A stretch of DNA of 64,000 bases. Origin: Lactiplantibacillus plajomi (GTDB lineage: Bacteria > Bacillota > Bacilli > Lactobacillales > Lactobacillaceae). Below are positions 51,498 to 59,934 of this stretch, one piece after another. A program made the position numbers and the translations under genes. Under the pieces are notes generated by a model that was not told the DNA's origin, did not search any database, and saw only the letters and a program-made list of their open reading frames with translations. Location of the stretch: assembly GCF_005405405.1 (NCBI RefSeq), contig NZ_BJDZ01000003.1:62001-126000 (forward strand), read 5' to 3'. How positions within the stretch are numbered: position 1 is the stretch's first letter; each line of letters begins with the position of its first letter.

Positions 51498-51932
51498 TTA
51501 CTTAAACGTCAACGTGGTCTTCGGTTGTCCCAAACCAGCATCAACGAAGAGGTCGGTCACTTTTAATTCAAAAACCACCAAGGTTGAGCCAATGGCGTCC
51601 CAAACTTGTTGATAATTCGGAATCGTTTCGAGGTAGCGCGGCAATAAGTCAGCCATGGTCTTGTCAGACCGGGTCAAATGCACGTGTTGCGCCCGCAAAT
51701 ACGGATTCCCGGGGGTGCCGTCGTTTGGCACGGTGATGAACGCTACGTCCGGGTCTTGGTCGTAAACCTTGATACCGGCACTCGTTTTAACCGATGAGAA
51801 GAACAACGTATCCGGCTGTTCCTCATACCAAACAAAGTTGACGATTTTAACGTCGGCTTCACCATTAACGGCCGTACTGAGCGCAATTTTATTTGACGTG
51901 GCGGCAACTTGTTTTAATAACGAAATATCCAT
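51498..51932 (-). CDS. Pyridoxamine 5'-phosphate oxidase-like (FMN split-barrel) protein
   Basis: 144 residues. IALSTAVNGEADVKIVNFVWYEEQPDTLFFSS and VAFITVPNDGTPGNPYLRAQHVHL fit the FMN-binding split barrel shared with PNPOx and general stress protein 26. The pyridoxal-specific residues of true PdxH are not evident, so a flavin-binding role in stress or redox is more likely than vitamin B6 synthesis. ATG follows AAGGGG. Monocistronic. Confidence 0.82.
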   Translation of the reverse strand: MDISLLKQVAATSNKIALSTAVNGEADVKIVNFVWYEEQPDTLFFSSVKTSAGIKVYDQDPDVAFITVPNDGTPGNPYLRAQHVHLTRSDKTMADLLPRYLETIPNYQQVWDAIGSTLVVFELKVTDLFVDAGLGQPKTTLTFK

Positions 51933-52093
51933 GACTGACGAACCCCTTTATTAATAATTTGATGGTTTAATTATACCGCAAGTCACTATCATTTGGGGAA
52001 CGTACGTTTGAATTTAATGGTTTAAAAATTCCAGTTACCCATCACAAGTGGTAAGCTGATAATCATAAGATCAACTTGAAAGAAGGGCTCACT

Positions 52094-52840
52094 ACGAAAA
52101 TCATCATCGCACCCGCCAAGAAAATGGTAATCGACCAGGATAGTTTTCCGGTCGAAACCGCACCACAGTACTTAGAACAAGCCCGGCAACTTTTAACGGT
52201 CCTTCGTCAGCTAAGCTACGAGCAGGCCCACCAACTTTGGCATTGCAGTGATAAGCTGGCACAAACGAACTACCAGTGGCTGCAAGAACTCGACTTAGAC
52301 CGGCAGTTAACTCCAGCCCTATTAAGCTATAGTGGTATTCAGTACCGCTACATGGCCCCGGACGTTTTCACCCAGCCGGCGTTGGATTACGTTCGTCAGA
52401 ATTTACGAATTCTGTCCGGCTTTTACGGTATTTTACGCCCGTTCGACGGAATCGTTCCCTACCGTTTAGAAATGCAGGCCCGTTTAGCCGTGGGTCCGGC
52501 GACTAACTTGTATCAATTTTGGGGGCGGCAACTATACGACGCTCTAACGCCACAACCCGAACCAATCGTTAATCTGGCTTCGCTAGAGTACGCTAAAACG
52601 ATTCGGCCCTACCTCGCTCCCGACCAGCCGATGATCGACATCGTCTTTGCTAGTTGGGTCAACGGGAAGCTCAAAACCAAGGCGACCTTAGCAAAAATGG
52701 CCCGCGGGGAAATGGTCCGTTTCCTAGCCGAACACCAAGTAGCTGACGTTAAGGGGATTCAGGCGTTTGACCACCCCGACTACCAGTTTGACGCTGAACG
52801 GTCAACGGCCGACCGCTTTGTCTTTATTTATCAAAAATAA
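52094..52840 (+). CDS. yaaA: YaaA family (DUF328) peroxide-stress protein, start codon altered
   Basis: About 248 residues. IIIAPAKKM at the N-terminus, LSYSGIQYRYM, LRILSGFYGILRPFDGIVPYRLEM, NLASLEYAK and FDHPDYQFD are the YaaA signature. YaaA lowers free iron under peroxide stress in E. coli and binds DNA. The family starts M-K-I-I-I-A-P-A-K-K; here the codon at that place (52094) is ACG, six bases after GAAGGG. The only upstream start in frame is TTG 52076, which precedes that ribosome site and has none of its own. Either ACG initiates weakly or the gene has lost its start. Confidence 0.8.
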   Translation, partial: TKIIIAPAKKMVIDQDSFPVETAPQYLEQARQLLTVLRQLSYEQAHQLWHCSDKLAQTNYQWLQELDLDRQLTPALLSYSGIQYRYMAPDVFTQPALDYVRQNLRILSGFYGILRPFDGIVPYRLEMQARLAVGPATNLYQFWGRQLYDALTPQPEPIVNLASLEYAKTIRPYLAPDQPMIDIVFASWVNGKLKTKATLAKMARGEMVRFLAEHQVADVKGIQAFDHPDYQFDAERSTADRFVFIYQK

Positions 52841-52852
52841 CCTCGATTGTCT

Positions 52853-52888
52853 AAAAAACCAGTTAGCCGTCCTGCTAACTGGTTTTTT
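52853..52888 (+). terminator. Intrinsic terminator after yaaA
   Basis: AAAAAACCAGTTAGC / GCTAACTGGTTTTTT perfect stem with a six-base loop. Confidence 0.9.
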
Positions 52889-52898
52889 GGCAATCAAA

Positions 52899-52914
52899 TA
52901 TTTCCCGGGAAATA
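52899..52914. promoter_or_regulatory. Noc-binding-type palindrome (NBS 3)
   Basis: Perfect TATTTCCCGGGAAATA, followed without gap by a further half-site TATTTCCC that runs into the stop region of the next gene. Confidence 0.7.
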
Positions 52915-52923
52915 TTTCCCATC

Positions 52924-53808
52924 CTAATCATTTTCCGCTAACCACTTTTCTAGCCGCGCCAAGTACGCCGTGGGTTCATCGATAAACGCCATGTGGCGAC
53001 TATGCGGAAATAATGTCCACTGTGCGTTTGGTAAGTGGTCGACCATCGTCTTAGCGACCAACGGCGTACACAGATCGTTAGTCCCGCTAGTCACTAACGT
53101 CGGTTGTTGTATCAACCGTAACCGGTCCGTGTAATCATAATCGGCTAAGGTCCCACTCGGCACGTATTCGTTGGGTCCCCAGGCAACGTTGTAGGCGGTC
53201 GTCCCCGCCTGTTTAGGGCGGCGCAGATACTCGGGGTCACTGGCCGTTACTGGTCCGGCGGCGTGTCGCTGCATAAACCGCTCGTTAGCGGCTAAGTACG
53301 CAGGTGACGTAAAGTCCCGTTGCCGTTCCGCTTGTGCAATCGCCGCTTGGTCCGCTGGTGCCATAAATTGAATCAGCCGGTGTTGTTCCTGAGCCCACAA
53401 CTTAGCCGACGACAACGTGCTCGCTAAAATTAAGCTTTGGATGCCCTGAGGTTGACTGTCGCACAGGTAAATAATCGCAAGCATCCCGCCCCACGATTGT
53501 CCGAGTAAGTGCACTTGGTTCAATCCTAAATAATCACGTAAAGCTGCGAGTTCCGCGACCCAGGTCTCGGCCCGCCACAGCTCGGGTTGGTTCGGTATTG
53601 ACGAGCGCCCACAGCCTAATTGATCGTACATCACTACTTGCCGCCCGGTTTGGGCAGCGAGCGCGTCAAAGGCTTCAAAGTAATTATGGGTTGAGCCCGG
53701 ACCGCCGTGTAAGAGTAATAACGGGGCTTGCTCCAATCGGCGGTGACCCACGACGCGGTAATAAGTTTTAAAGCCACGAAACGGCAAATAACCTTCCTTG
53801 ATTTCCAT
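52924..53808 (-). CDS. pepI: Prolyl aminopeptidase / proline iminopeptidase (alpha/beta hydrolase)
   Basis: 294 residues. HGGPGSTHNYFEAF oxyanion loop, DQLGCGRSS, nucleophile Ser in LLGQSWGGMLA (near 108), Asp in TSGTNDLCTP and His in PHSRHMAF. It removes N-terminal proline from peptides in the cytosol, part of lactobacillar peptide use. Family members in L. plantarum are called PepR1 or PepI. A cre-like AAAGCGCTTT lies upstream. Monocistronic. Confidence 0.93.
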   Translation of the reverse strand: MEIKEGYLPFRGFKTYYRVVGHRRLEQAPLLLLHGGPGSTHNYFEAFDALAAQTGRQVVMYDQLGCGRSSIPNQPELWRAETWVAELAALRDYLGLNQVHLLGQSWGGMLAIIYLCDSQPQGIQSLILASTLSSAKLWAQEQHRLIQFMAPADQAAIAQAERQRDFTSPAYLAANERFMQRHAAGPVTASDPEYLRRPKQAGTTAYNVAWGPNEYVPSGTLADYDYTDRLRLIQQPTLVTSGTNDLCTPLVAKTMVDHLPNAQWTLFPHSRHMAFIDEPTAYLARLEKWLAEND

Positions 53809-53864
53809 TCATTCAGGACCCCATTTCTTTTTGTGAATTCAATTAATATTCTACGCTAAATTTT

Positions 53865-53880
53865 GCGAAAGCGCTTTACA
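53865..53880. promoter_or_regulatory. cre-like site upstream of pepI
   Basis: GCGAAAGCGCTTTACA contains the palindrome AAAGCGCTTT, the core of many CcpA sites, with weak outer bases. The rest of the 250-base divergent gap is AT-rich and carries the next promoter. Confidence 0.45.
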
Positions 53881-53998
53881 TTATAAGGGCGAAAACGGCA
53901 CTTTATATCCAATTTCGTTCATTTAGATTAAGAATCTTACGTATTTTAAATATACGGCTTAAAAAAGAAAACCCTAACCTTTCTCTAATGAAATTCAA

Positions 53999-54026
53999 AT
54001 GACACGACTCGTGCTGGCGCTATAAT
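53999..54026 (+). promoter_or_regulatory. Promoter of the 51-residue protein
   Basis: ATGACA (53999-54004), 16-base spacer, TATAAT (54021-54026), giving a short leader to the ATG at 54059. Confidence 0.65.
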
Positions 54027-54058
54027 GGAGTCGAAAAGTAATCAGAAAAGGGTGAATA

Positions 54059-54214
54059 ATGATGGTATTGAGTATTATTACAGTATTAGGAATGGGATTA
54101 ATTGCAGCAACGGGTGCTCACTTTGTTAGCGGGGCTCGTGCAATGCAAGCGGGGACGCATAACCACCATTATGCAAAGATGCCCGCAAACCTCCACCAAA
54201 TCGATTTTATGTAA
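54059..54214 (+). CDS. 51-residue membrane protein
   Basis: Encodes MMVLSIITVLGMGLIAATGAHFVSG..., ending HNHHYAKMPANLHQIDFM. Residues 2-24 form a hydrophobic helix with GxxxA-type spacing; the polar tail contains three His in NHH and ANLHQ, possibly metal-binding. It has its own consensus promoter, an AAAGGGTGA ribosome site and a strong terminator, so it is very probably expressed. No family recognised. Confidence 0.75.
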   Translation: MMVLSIITVLGMGLIAATGAHFVSGARAMQAGTHNHHYAKMPANLHQIDFM

Positions 54215-54227
54215 TCAAATGATTCGT

Positions 54228-54266
54228 TCCGGGTCACGACAATTAGTTGTGACCCGGATTTTTTTA
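54228..54266 (+). terminator. Intrinsic terminator after the 51-residue protein
   Basis: TCCGGGTCACGACA / TTGTGACCCGGA stem with seven T. The following 54267-54385 shows nothing beyond the MATE gene leader. Confidence 0.92.
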
Positions 54267-54385
54267 TGCCGTTTGTCATTGCAGCGATTTTTTTCCAAGC
54301 GTATCATAAATAATGTTGAAAAAAATTCTGTACCGTCAAGTCACGCCTGTCGACGAGCGACCGTTCAGATAAGGAGTGACTTTAA

Positions 54386-55711
54386 TTGAATGATTTGTTT
54401 GAAAAGGCCCCGATTCCGAAGGCCTACATGCAGCTGGCCCTCCCAGTTGTTTTAGGGATGGTCGCCAGCATGGTTTACAATTTAGCCGATACCTTTTTCG
54501 TTGCCAAGACTGGTAACGCCAACTTAGTGGCCGGTATCGCCCTGGGGAGCCCGCTCTTCTCGTTCATGTTAGCCGTGGGCGATATTTTCGGCTTAGGCGG
54601 CAGTGCCGTGATTTCGCGAGCCCTAGGACGCCACGATTATCAGCAAAGTGCCCGCGTCAGCAGTTTTTGCTTTTACATTGCCATCGTGCTGAGCTTGGTT
54701 TTAACGGCGCTGCTCTTAGCCTTTGAAGCCCCGATTTTAAACTTGCTCGGGGCAACCGCCGCGACCCGGCCCTACATCGCCGATTTTTACCGGGTATTGG
54801 TTTTGGGCTCGACCTTTATCATCGTTTCACTAGTCCCCGGCAACATTATTCGGACCGAGGGCTTGGCACAATTTTCAATGATTGCCACCATTAGCGGGAC
54901 CGTCCTCACAATTATCCTAGACCCGATCTTTATTTTTATCCTGCACTGGGGGGCTGCCGGGGTCGCGTTCGCTAACGTTCTCGGTTACGCGGTCAATACC
55001 GGCCTGTTAGTCGTCTTCATGCACCGTGCTAAAGCTTTATCGTTGGCACCCAAGCTGGCCCACATTTCGGGGCCCGCCTTTAAAGACGTCGTAGCAGTCG
55101 GCATTCCGGCGTCACTAACTAACCTGACCCAGAGTTTCGGCATCATGTTACTCAACGTTTACCTGGCTAGCTACGGGGCGCAGGCGGTCGCGGCGATGGG
55201 AATCGTCCAAAAAATCTACTTAGTCGTGATGATGGTGATGGTCGGCTTTGCCTTTGGCGCACAACCACTTGTCGGCTACAACTACGGCGCCAAAAAGTGG
55301 CCGCGCCTCGGCGCAATTCTACGCTACGACTTTAAAGTTGAAGCGTTGTACGCGTCCGGCTGTGCCATTATTCTAATGATCTTTGCCCCGCAATTAATTA
55401 AATTATTTATGAGCCAACCAGCCATCGTTTCGATGGGAACCTTGATGCTCCGGGCAATGTTGATTACCACCCCGTTAGTTGGTTTTATCTTGGTCTATAC
55501 GACCGTCTTCCAATCGGTCGGGGCCGCCGTCAGTGCGCTGATTATGGCCCTGTCCCGCCAAGCCGTCCTACTGGGATTAGCCATCGTTATCCTAGCGCAG
55601 TTGTTTGGCCTGCACGGGATCGTTTGGGCCCAAGCGGTCGCCGACGTCCTCACTTGCTTAATCGGTTGGGGCTTGTACCGACAGGCGTTTCGCAACGTTG
55701 ATTTTAAATAA
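54386..55711 (+). CDS. MATE-family multidrug efflux protein
   Basis: 441 residues, 12 helices. MVYNLADTFFVAKTGNANLVAGIALGSP and the duplicated second half LTQSFGIMLLNVYLASYGAQAVAAMGIVQK are typical MATE repeats; FGLGGSAVISRALG is the conserved first-bundle motif. It exports cationic compounds using Na+ or H+. The start is TTG at 54386, eight bases after AAGGAG, with no alternative ATG near. Monocistronic. Confidence 0.93.
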   Translation: MNDLFEKAPIPKAYMQLALPVVLGMVASMVYNLADTFFVAKTGNANLVAGIALGSPLFSFMLAVGDIFGLGGSAVISRALGRHDYQQSARVSSFCFYIAIVLSLVLTALLLAFEAPILNLLGATAATRPYIADFYRVLVLGSTFIIVSLVPGNIIRTEGLAQFSMIATISGTVLTIILDPIFIFILHWGAAGVAFANVLGYAVNTGLLVVFMHRAKALSLAPKLAHISGPAFKDVVAVGIPASLTNLTQSFGIMLLNVYLASYGAQAVAAMGIVQKIYLVVMMVMVGFAFGAQPLVGYNYGAKKWPRLGAILRYDFKVEALYASGCAIILMIFAPQLIKLFMSQPAIVSMGTLMLRAMLITTPLVGFILVYTTVFQSVGAAVSALIMALSRQAVLLGLAIVILAQLFGLHGIVWAQAVADVLTCLIGWGLYRQAFRNVDFK

Positions 55712-55716
55712 TGCCA

Positions 55717-55757
55717 ATCAAAAAGGCTAGCCACGGCACGTGACTAGCTCTTTTTGA
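55717..55757. terminator. Bidirectional terminator
   Basis: ATCAAAAAGGCTAGCCAC / GTGACTAGCTCTTTTTGAT stem between convergent genes. Confidence 0.82.
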
Positions 55758-55771
55758 TGCACTAAATTCAA

Positions 55772-56581
55772 TTATAACGATGCGATTCCCAATAAACCGG
55801 CAATCGTCGCCGCTAAGGTCAGAATAATGATAATCCCGATAAACGAAATCACGAAGCCCGCGATGGCAAAGCCACGTGGCTGCTTAAATAATCCAATGAT
55901 CGAGAACAGTGCGCCCAGGAACCAAATAAACCAGTCCAAAAACGGAATAACCGACGTAAATAACGCGATCACGGCTAAGATAAAGCCCGCTAATCCCATG
56001 CCGTTCGTCGGCTGAGCGGTTTGCTGAATGTAGACCGTGTTGCCCTGAGCAGGTTGGGCGGCAGTCGCCTGACTATTCGGTTGGGTCGCAGCTACCGCGG
56101 CCGACGTTGGTCCGGTTGCATCCGTCTGGTTACTCCCCATCTGGTTGACCGAATCCACGGTATTTTTGGTCAGGTGGCGTAACTTCTGTTCGAAGCCGCT
56201 TGCGGCCGTACCGGTCGTCCAGGCCGCACTGTAAAGCCAAACTAGCACGGCGATGGCGGCGATGACGCCCAACCAAACGTTGTAAAACATTGACCGGGTA
56301 ATTAACGTGAACAATAAAAGACCAATAACGATAATAATTGCAGTTGCCCAGTTATTCGTTACCCAGCTGATCATCGCATCGATGCGAGCGGAAAAGTCGC
56401 CACCCTTCGCTTGTTGCCGGCTTGCAGCTTGCGGCGCTGTTTTGGGTTGGCCGGCGTCAGCCGTTTGCTTGGCCCCGGCTCGGCTAGTGGCCGCCGTTAA
56501 TTGGTAGCCACATTTCGCACAAAACTTAACGCCCGGCTGCAACTCAGCGCCACAGTTAGGACAAAATTTCGGTGATTCCAT
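55772..56581 (-). CDS. Zinc-ribbon membrane protein
   Basis: 269 residues. N-terminal zinc ribbon with CPNCG and CAKCG (two CxxC knuckles, residues 7-25), a low-complexity Ala/Gln linker, two hydrophobic segments at about 75-120, a second Ala/Gln/Thr linker around 150-185 and two more helices at 195-265 (GLAGFILAVIALFTSVIPF; GFAIAGFVISFIGIIIILTL), resembling DUF4190-type pairs. Function unknown; such proteins are common and often envelope-associated. ATG follows AGGGAGAA. Monocistronic. Confidence 0.85.
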   Translation of the reverse strand: MESPKFCPNCGAELQPGVKFCAKCGYQLTAATSRAGAKQTADAGQPKTAPQAASRQQAKGGDFSARIDAMISWVTNNWATAIIIVIGLLLFTLITRSMFYNVWLGVIAAIAVLVWLYSAAWTTGTAASGFEQKLRHLTKNTVDSVNQMGSNQTDATGPTSAAVAATQPNSQATAAQPAQGNTVYIQQTAQPTNGMGLAGFILAVIALFTSVIPFLDWFIWFLGALFSIIGLFKQPRGFAIAGFVISFIGIIIILTLAATIAGLLGIASL

Positions 56582-56672
56582 TCAATTCTCCCTCTTTCTT
56601 GTAGAAAAAAATGATGTTACGCATTCATCATAGCATAAATATTAACTCATTAAACCATCAATCGGGTAACGG

Positions 56673-57563
56673 TTAGCGACGCCGGCGCGGCTGCCGCATT
56701 CCCAAAACGTTTGGCATAATCACCGCCGCAATAATAATTAGGACGCCGAGTATTTGAACCCAATCGACGGTTTCACCCAGCAAGCCAAAGGCGATCACGA
56801 TCGACGCCGGTAATTCTAGTGACGATAAAATAGGACCAATGCCGAGTTCCAAGTACGGCATAAAAATCGAGTAAGCCACCAGCGGGAAAACCATCGAGAA
56901 AATGGCAATCAGCACGCCCCACTTCACCGTAGCAACCGTCGTCGGCGCACTCACAATTTGCGGTGCCCAAACTAGCGTAATCAAGAGGAAGGCGCCCAGG
57001 CAGAGTAGCCAGGTTTTCGATAACGGATCGAGGTTATTCCCCAAGCTGGCCGTAAATTGCATCGTGCAGGCGTAGGAACAAGCGGCTAGGAAACTAAATA
57101 GCAACCCTAACGGCGATAGCGCCTGGGTAATCGGAAATAATCCGGCGGCCAGAACCGTCCCAGCGAGCACTAAAATAATGCTGACGACCTGTAAGCGCGA
57201 GGGTAAACGCCGGTGAACCACGGCGCCCAGTAACGTTGACAACCAGACGGCCTGCATCAGCATGACGGCCGCCACCGCCACCGGTACCAATTTGAGGGCC
57301 TGAATATAAAACGTGTTGGTAAAGCCCGACGCGGTCCCCGCCGCAATCAGCAGCCAAATTTGTTTCCAAGTGGTTGCTTGGCGGTGCAGCCACTTCCCGC
57401 GGAACGCCTGAATCACACCTAGAATGACGACGGCACTCAAAAACGACCAGAATAATAACGGACCGTTAACGACCCCCTGCACCCGCGCAATCTTAAATAA
57501 CGAGGCCGGCACGCCAAAGCTAATGGCGCCTAAGCCGACAAAAATTGGTGCTAACTTTTTCAC
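56673..57563 (-). CDS. EamA-family DMT transporter
   Basis: 296 residues, ten helices in two EamA repeats. GLGAISFGVPASLFKIARVQGV, FTNTFYIQALKLVPVAVAAVMLMQAVWL and GPILSSLELPASIVIAFGLLGETV are characteristic. Probably exports a small metabolite or amino acid; not specifiable. The C-terminus is basic (RQPRRRR). It lies 86 bases downstream of the zinc-ribbon gene start on the same strand and may be transcribed separately. Confidence 0.9.
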   Translation of the reverse strand: MKKLAPIFVGLGAISFGVPASLFKIARVQGVVNGPLLFWSFLSAVVILGVIQAFRGKWLHRQATTWKQIWLLIAAGTASGFTNTFYIQALKLVPVAVAAVMLMQAVWLSTLLGAVVHRRLPSRLQVVSIILVLAGTVLAAGLFPITQALSPLGLLFSFLAACSYACTMQFTASLGNNLDPLSKTWLLCLGAFLLITLVWAPQIVSAPTTVATVKWGVLIAIFSMVFPLVAYSIFMPYLELGIGPILSSLELPASIVIAFGLLGETVDWVQILGVLIIIAAVIMPNVLGMRQPRRRR

Positions 57564-57620
57564 AACAAACCACCCTTTTATTCAATCTCATGCTATCGTA
57601 GCACGCTTTTTGGCCAAAAT

Positions 57621-57647
57621 AAAAGTCGGTCACGACCGACTTTTACC
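57621..57647 (-). terminator. Intrinsic terminator after TetM-like gene
   Basis: AAAAGTCGGTC-GTG-ACCGACTTTT stem on the minus strand followed by ATTTTG. Confidence 0.8.
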
Positions 57648-57648
57648 T

Positions 57649-59652
57649 TTAATGATCAGTTTTCGCGGCTAATTCCGCCGCCGAATAGCGATAAGCCACG
57701 TGGGCCGCAGCCGGTACCTGGTCCCAAGCAACCGGGTAACCGGCACCGTGGGCACAAAAGACCGAATCCGGCGTATTTTCAAGGTCAGCGACCGGTTGGT
57801 AAGCCTTGGCCGCTACGACCGCCGCCGTATCGTGGCAAGCTTGGTAGCCGCTGACCACGCATTCCAACTGTCCCTGGCCGTGGGTGTAGGCGCGGACTTC
57901 CTGGGCATAATCGCGCATCGTCGCGACCGGCGCCGTCCCGGTGATCACCGTTAACGGCTGACCGTTCGTCGTGACCCCACCGGCAACTGGCGGCTCAAAC
58001 TCACCGTGCATCCGTTGAATGTCGGTCATGGCGCGACCGACCTGCTCCTGGCCAACTTCCAGGTGGAAACGATACCACGGTTCCAACAATTCGCAGCCAC
58101 CGCGAGTCCTGAGCATCATCAGGCCCTGACGTAACGCCCGCCACGTGGCCTCACGAAAATCACCACCGACCGAATGGACGATACTGGCGCGACCGGTCAC
58201 TAAGGTGATTTTTACGTCGGTTAGTGGTGCGCCGACCAGGACCCCGCGTTGTTCCTTAGCCTTCAAATTAGCTAAAACCTGGTGCTGCCAATTTTTACCC
58301 AGCACTTCTAGTGAACAGTCGGCCGCAACCGTTAAACCACTGCCCCGCGGTTGCGGTTCGATCAAAAGGTGCACCTCGGCGTAGTGCCGTAACGGTTCAA
58401 AGTGACCGACACCTTCTACGGCCTGGGTGACCGTTTCTTGGTACAAAATACTGCCGGCCCCAAACGCCACGTTCAGGTGAAAGCGGTCGCTAAGCAGTTG
58501 TTTTAAGACTTCCAACTGTATCTTACCCATCACTTGTACCCGAATCTCTTGCAAGTGTTGTGACCAGGCCACGTTTAATTGCGGATCTTCGTCTTCCAGT
58601 TCGCGTAACGCCGCTAAGCAGGCGTGTAAGTCTTCGGCTAACGGATCGACCGCGTAAGTTAAAACCGGTTGTAAGCTGGGCCGTTGCCCGTCCGGCGCCG
58701 CACCAATGCCTTGGCCCGGAGCAGTCCCAGTTAGTCCAGGAACCACACAAATTTCTCCCGCGTGAATTTCCGAACTGGTGGCATAGCGCGTGCCGTTGTA
58801 CTGCCGGAGCTGGTTCACCTTTTGGTCCGGCAACAACTCGTCTTTAGGTTCTAGGTCCCCACCAGTCAGTCGCAACCAGGTCAGCCGTTCCCCCTGCTCA
58901 TCGTGGGTAATTTTAAAAACCTTTGCACCAAATTCAGCCGTTGTTTCCGCGGGAGTACTCCAGCGTTGGATCCCCGCCATTAACGCGTCGACCCCCTGTA
59001 ACTTCAGGGCGGCCCCAAAGTATACCGGGAAGAGTTCACGTTGCTTGATCATTTGGCGAACGGTCTTACTCGGCAAGTTTCCTTCATCTAAGTAAGCCGT
59101 CAAAACGTCGTCGTTTAACGTCGCCACGTCTTCGACTACGTCCGCCGGTAACTCGGCCCCGGCCACCGCCGTACCGTCGAAATCATTAAACGGGAGGCAG
59201 CCCGGCGCGAGTACCGTTTGCAACTGTTTCAACATTGCCGCGCCGTTTGCCACCACGGCATCCATTTTGTTCACAAAAATAAAAGTTGGGACGTGGTAAC
59301 GCGCTAATAATCGCCATAACGTCCGCGTATACCCCTGCACGCCGTCGGTCGCCGAAACGACTAAAATGGCGTAGTCCAAAACGCTGAGGACTTGCTCCGT
59401 CTGGCTGGCAAAGTCGACGTGGCCCGGCGTATCCAACAAGTTCAGCGTCACGTCCCCCAACATCAAGTTGGCCTGGTGCGAAAAAATCGTGATGCCGCGC
59501 TGCTTTTCTAAGTCATCGGTGTCCAGAAACGAATCGCCGTTATCGACCCGCCCTAACTTACGTAACGCTCCCGAACGGTAAAGGAGCGCTTCAGACAGCG
59601 TCGTTTTTCCGGCATCGACGTGGGCAACGATTCCCGTTACGATGTGTTTCAT
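57649..59652 (-). CDS. TetM/TetO-like ribosomal-protection GTPase
   Basis: 667 residues, EF-G paralogue. G1 GIVAHVDAGKTT, switch EKQRGITIFS, G3 DTPGHVDF, G4 FVNKMD, then EF-G domains II-V. It starts MKHIVTGIVAHVDAGKTTLSEALL, close to TetM, but is about 28 residues longer and lacks the recognisable TetM C-terminal end. Such chromosomal genes in lactobacilli may protect against tetracycline-like antibiotics or serve an unrelated ribosome function. No mobile element flanks it, so it appears intrinsic. Monocistronic, with its own terminator. Confidence 0.85.
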   Translation of the reverse strand: MKHIVTGIVAHVDAGKTTLSEALLYRSGALRKLGRVDNGDSFLDTDDLEKQRGITIFSHQANLMLGDVTLNLLDTPGHVDFASQTEQVLSVLDYAILVVSATDGVQGYTRTLWRLLARYHVPTFIFVNKMDAVVANGAAMLKQLQTVLAPGCLPFNDFDGTAVAGAELPADVVEDVATLNDDVLTAYLDEGNLPSKTVRQMIKQRELFPVYFGAALKLQGVDALMAGIQRWSTPAETTAEFGAKVFKITHDEQGERLTWLRLTGGDLEPKDELLPDQKVNQLRQYNGTRYATSSEIHAGEICVVPGLTGTAPGQGIGAAPDGQRPSLQPVLTYAVDPLAEDLHACLAALRELEDEDPQLNVAWSQHLQEIRVQVMGKIQLEVLKQLLSDRFHLNVAFGAGSILYQETVTQAVEGVGHFEPLRHYAEVHLLIEPQPRGSGLTVAADCSLEVLGKNWQHQVLANLKAKEQRGVLVGAPLTDVKITLVTGRASIVHSVGGDFREATWRALRQGLMMLRTRGGCELLEPWYRFHLEVGQEQVGRAMTDIQRMHGEFEPPVAGGVTTNGQPLTVITGTAPVATMRDYAQEVRAYTHGQGQLECVVSGYQACHDTAAVVAAKAYQPVADLENTPDSVFCAHGAGYPVAWDQVPAAAHVAYRYSAAELAAKTDH

Positions 59653-59742
59653 GTCAGTTCCCCCGAATCTTTTTAATCAATAGTTTCTAGTATACCGGTT
59701 ATCCGGGACAAATGGGAAATCCGGGTTTGCGACCGCGCAACG

Positions 59743-59778
59743 CACAAGGGGCTGCGACTAATGTCGCAGCCCCTTGTG
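59743..59778 (-). terminator. Terminator hairpin upstream of TetM-like gene
   Basis: Perfect 16-base stem CACAAGGGGCTGCGAC / GTCGCAGCCCCTTGTG with a TAAT loop. It lies downstream of the structured element when read from the azoreductase gene. Confidence 0.7.
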
Positions 59779-59804
59779 TTTCTCCGAATATTGTCAGTCG
59801 AAAC

Positions 59805-59914
59805 GTGCGCCAAAAGTCAGCTGGCTCCGCTTAACCCCGTAAGTCCAACAATCCAAGCCCAGGATTATTCGCCTTACGCCGTTATGCTCACCAGCTAACC
59901 GACTTTTGTCACAC
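59805..59914. repeat. Structured ~110-base imperfect palindrome
   Basis: Nested inverted repeats: GTGCGCCAAAAGTC (59805-59818) pairs with GACTTTTGTCACAC (59901-59914); AGCTGG (59819-59824) with CCAGCT (59891-59896); CGTAAG (59838-59843) with CTTACG (59873-59878); AATCC (59850-59854) with GGATT (59862-59866). The whole folds into one long branched hairpin on either strand. It lies between the azoreductase stop and the TetM-like start, 21 bases from the azoreductase gene. It could be a small RNA, a 3'-UTR structure or a MITE-like element. Confidence 0.55.
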
Positions 59915-59934
59915 TCTCCTTACAACAACATTAA

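Noticed and set aside
57621-57647. Relation of the AAAAGTCGGTC terminator to the AAAAGTC ends of the structured element at 59805
   Set aside because: Only seven bases are shared and the interior differs; no evidence that they are copies of one repeat.
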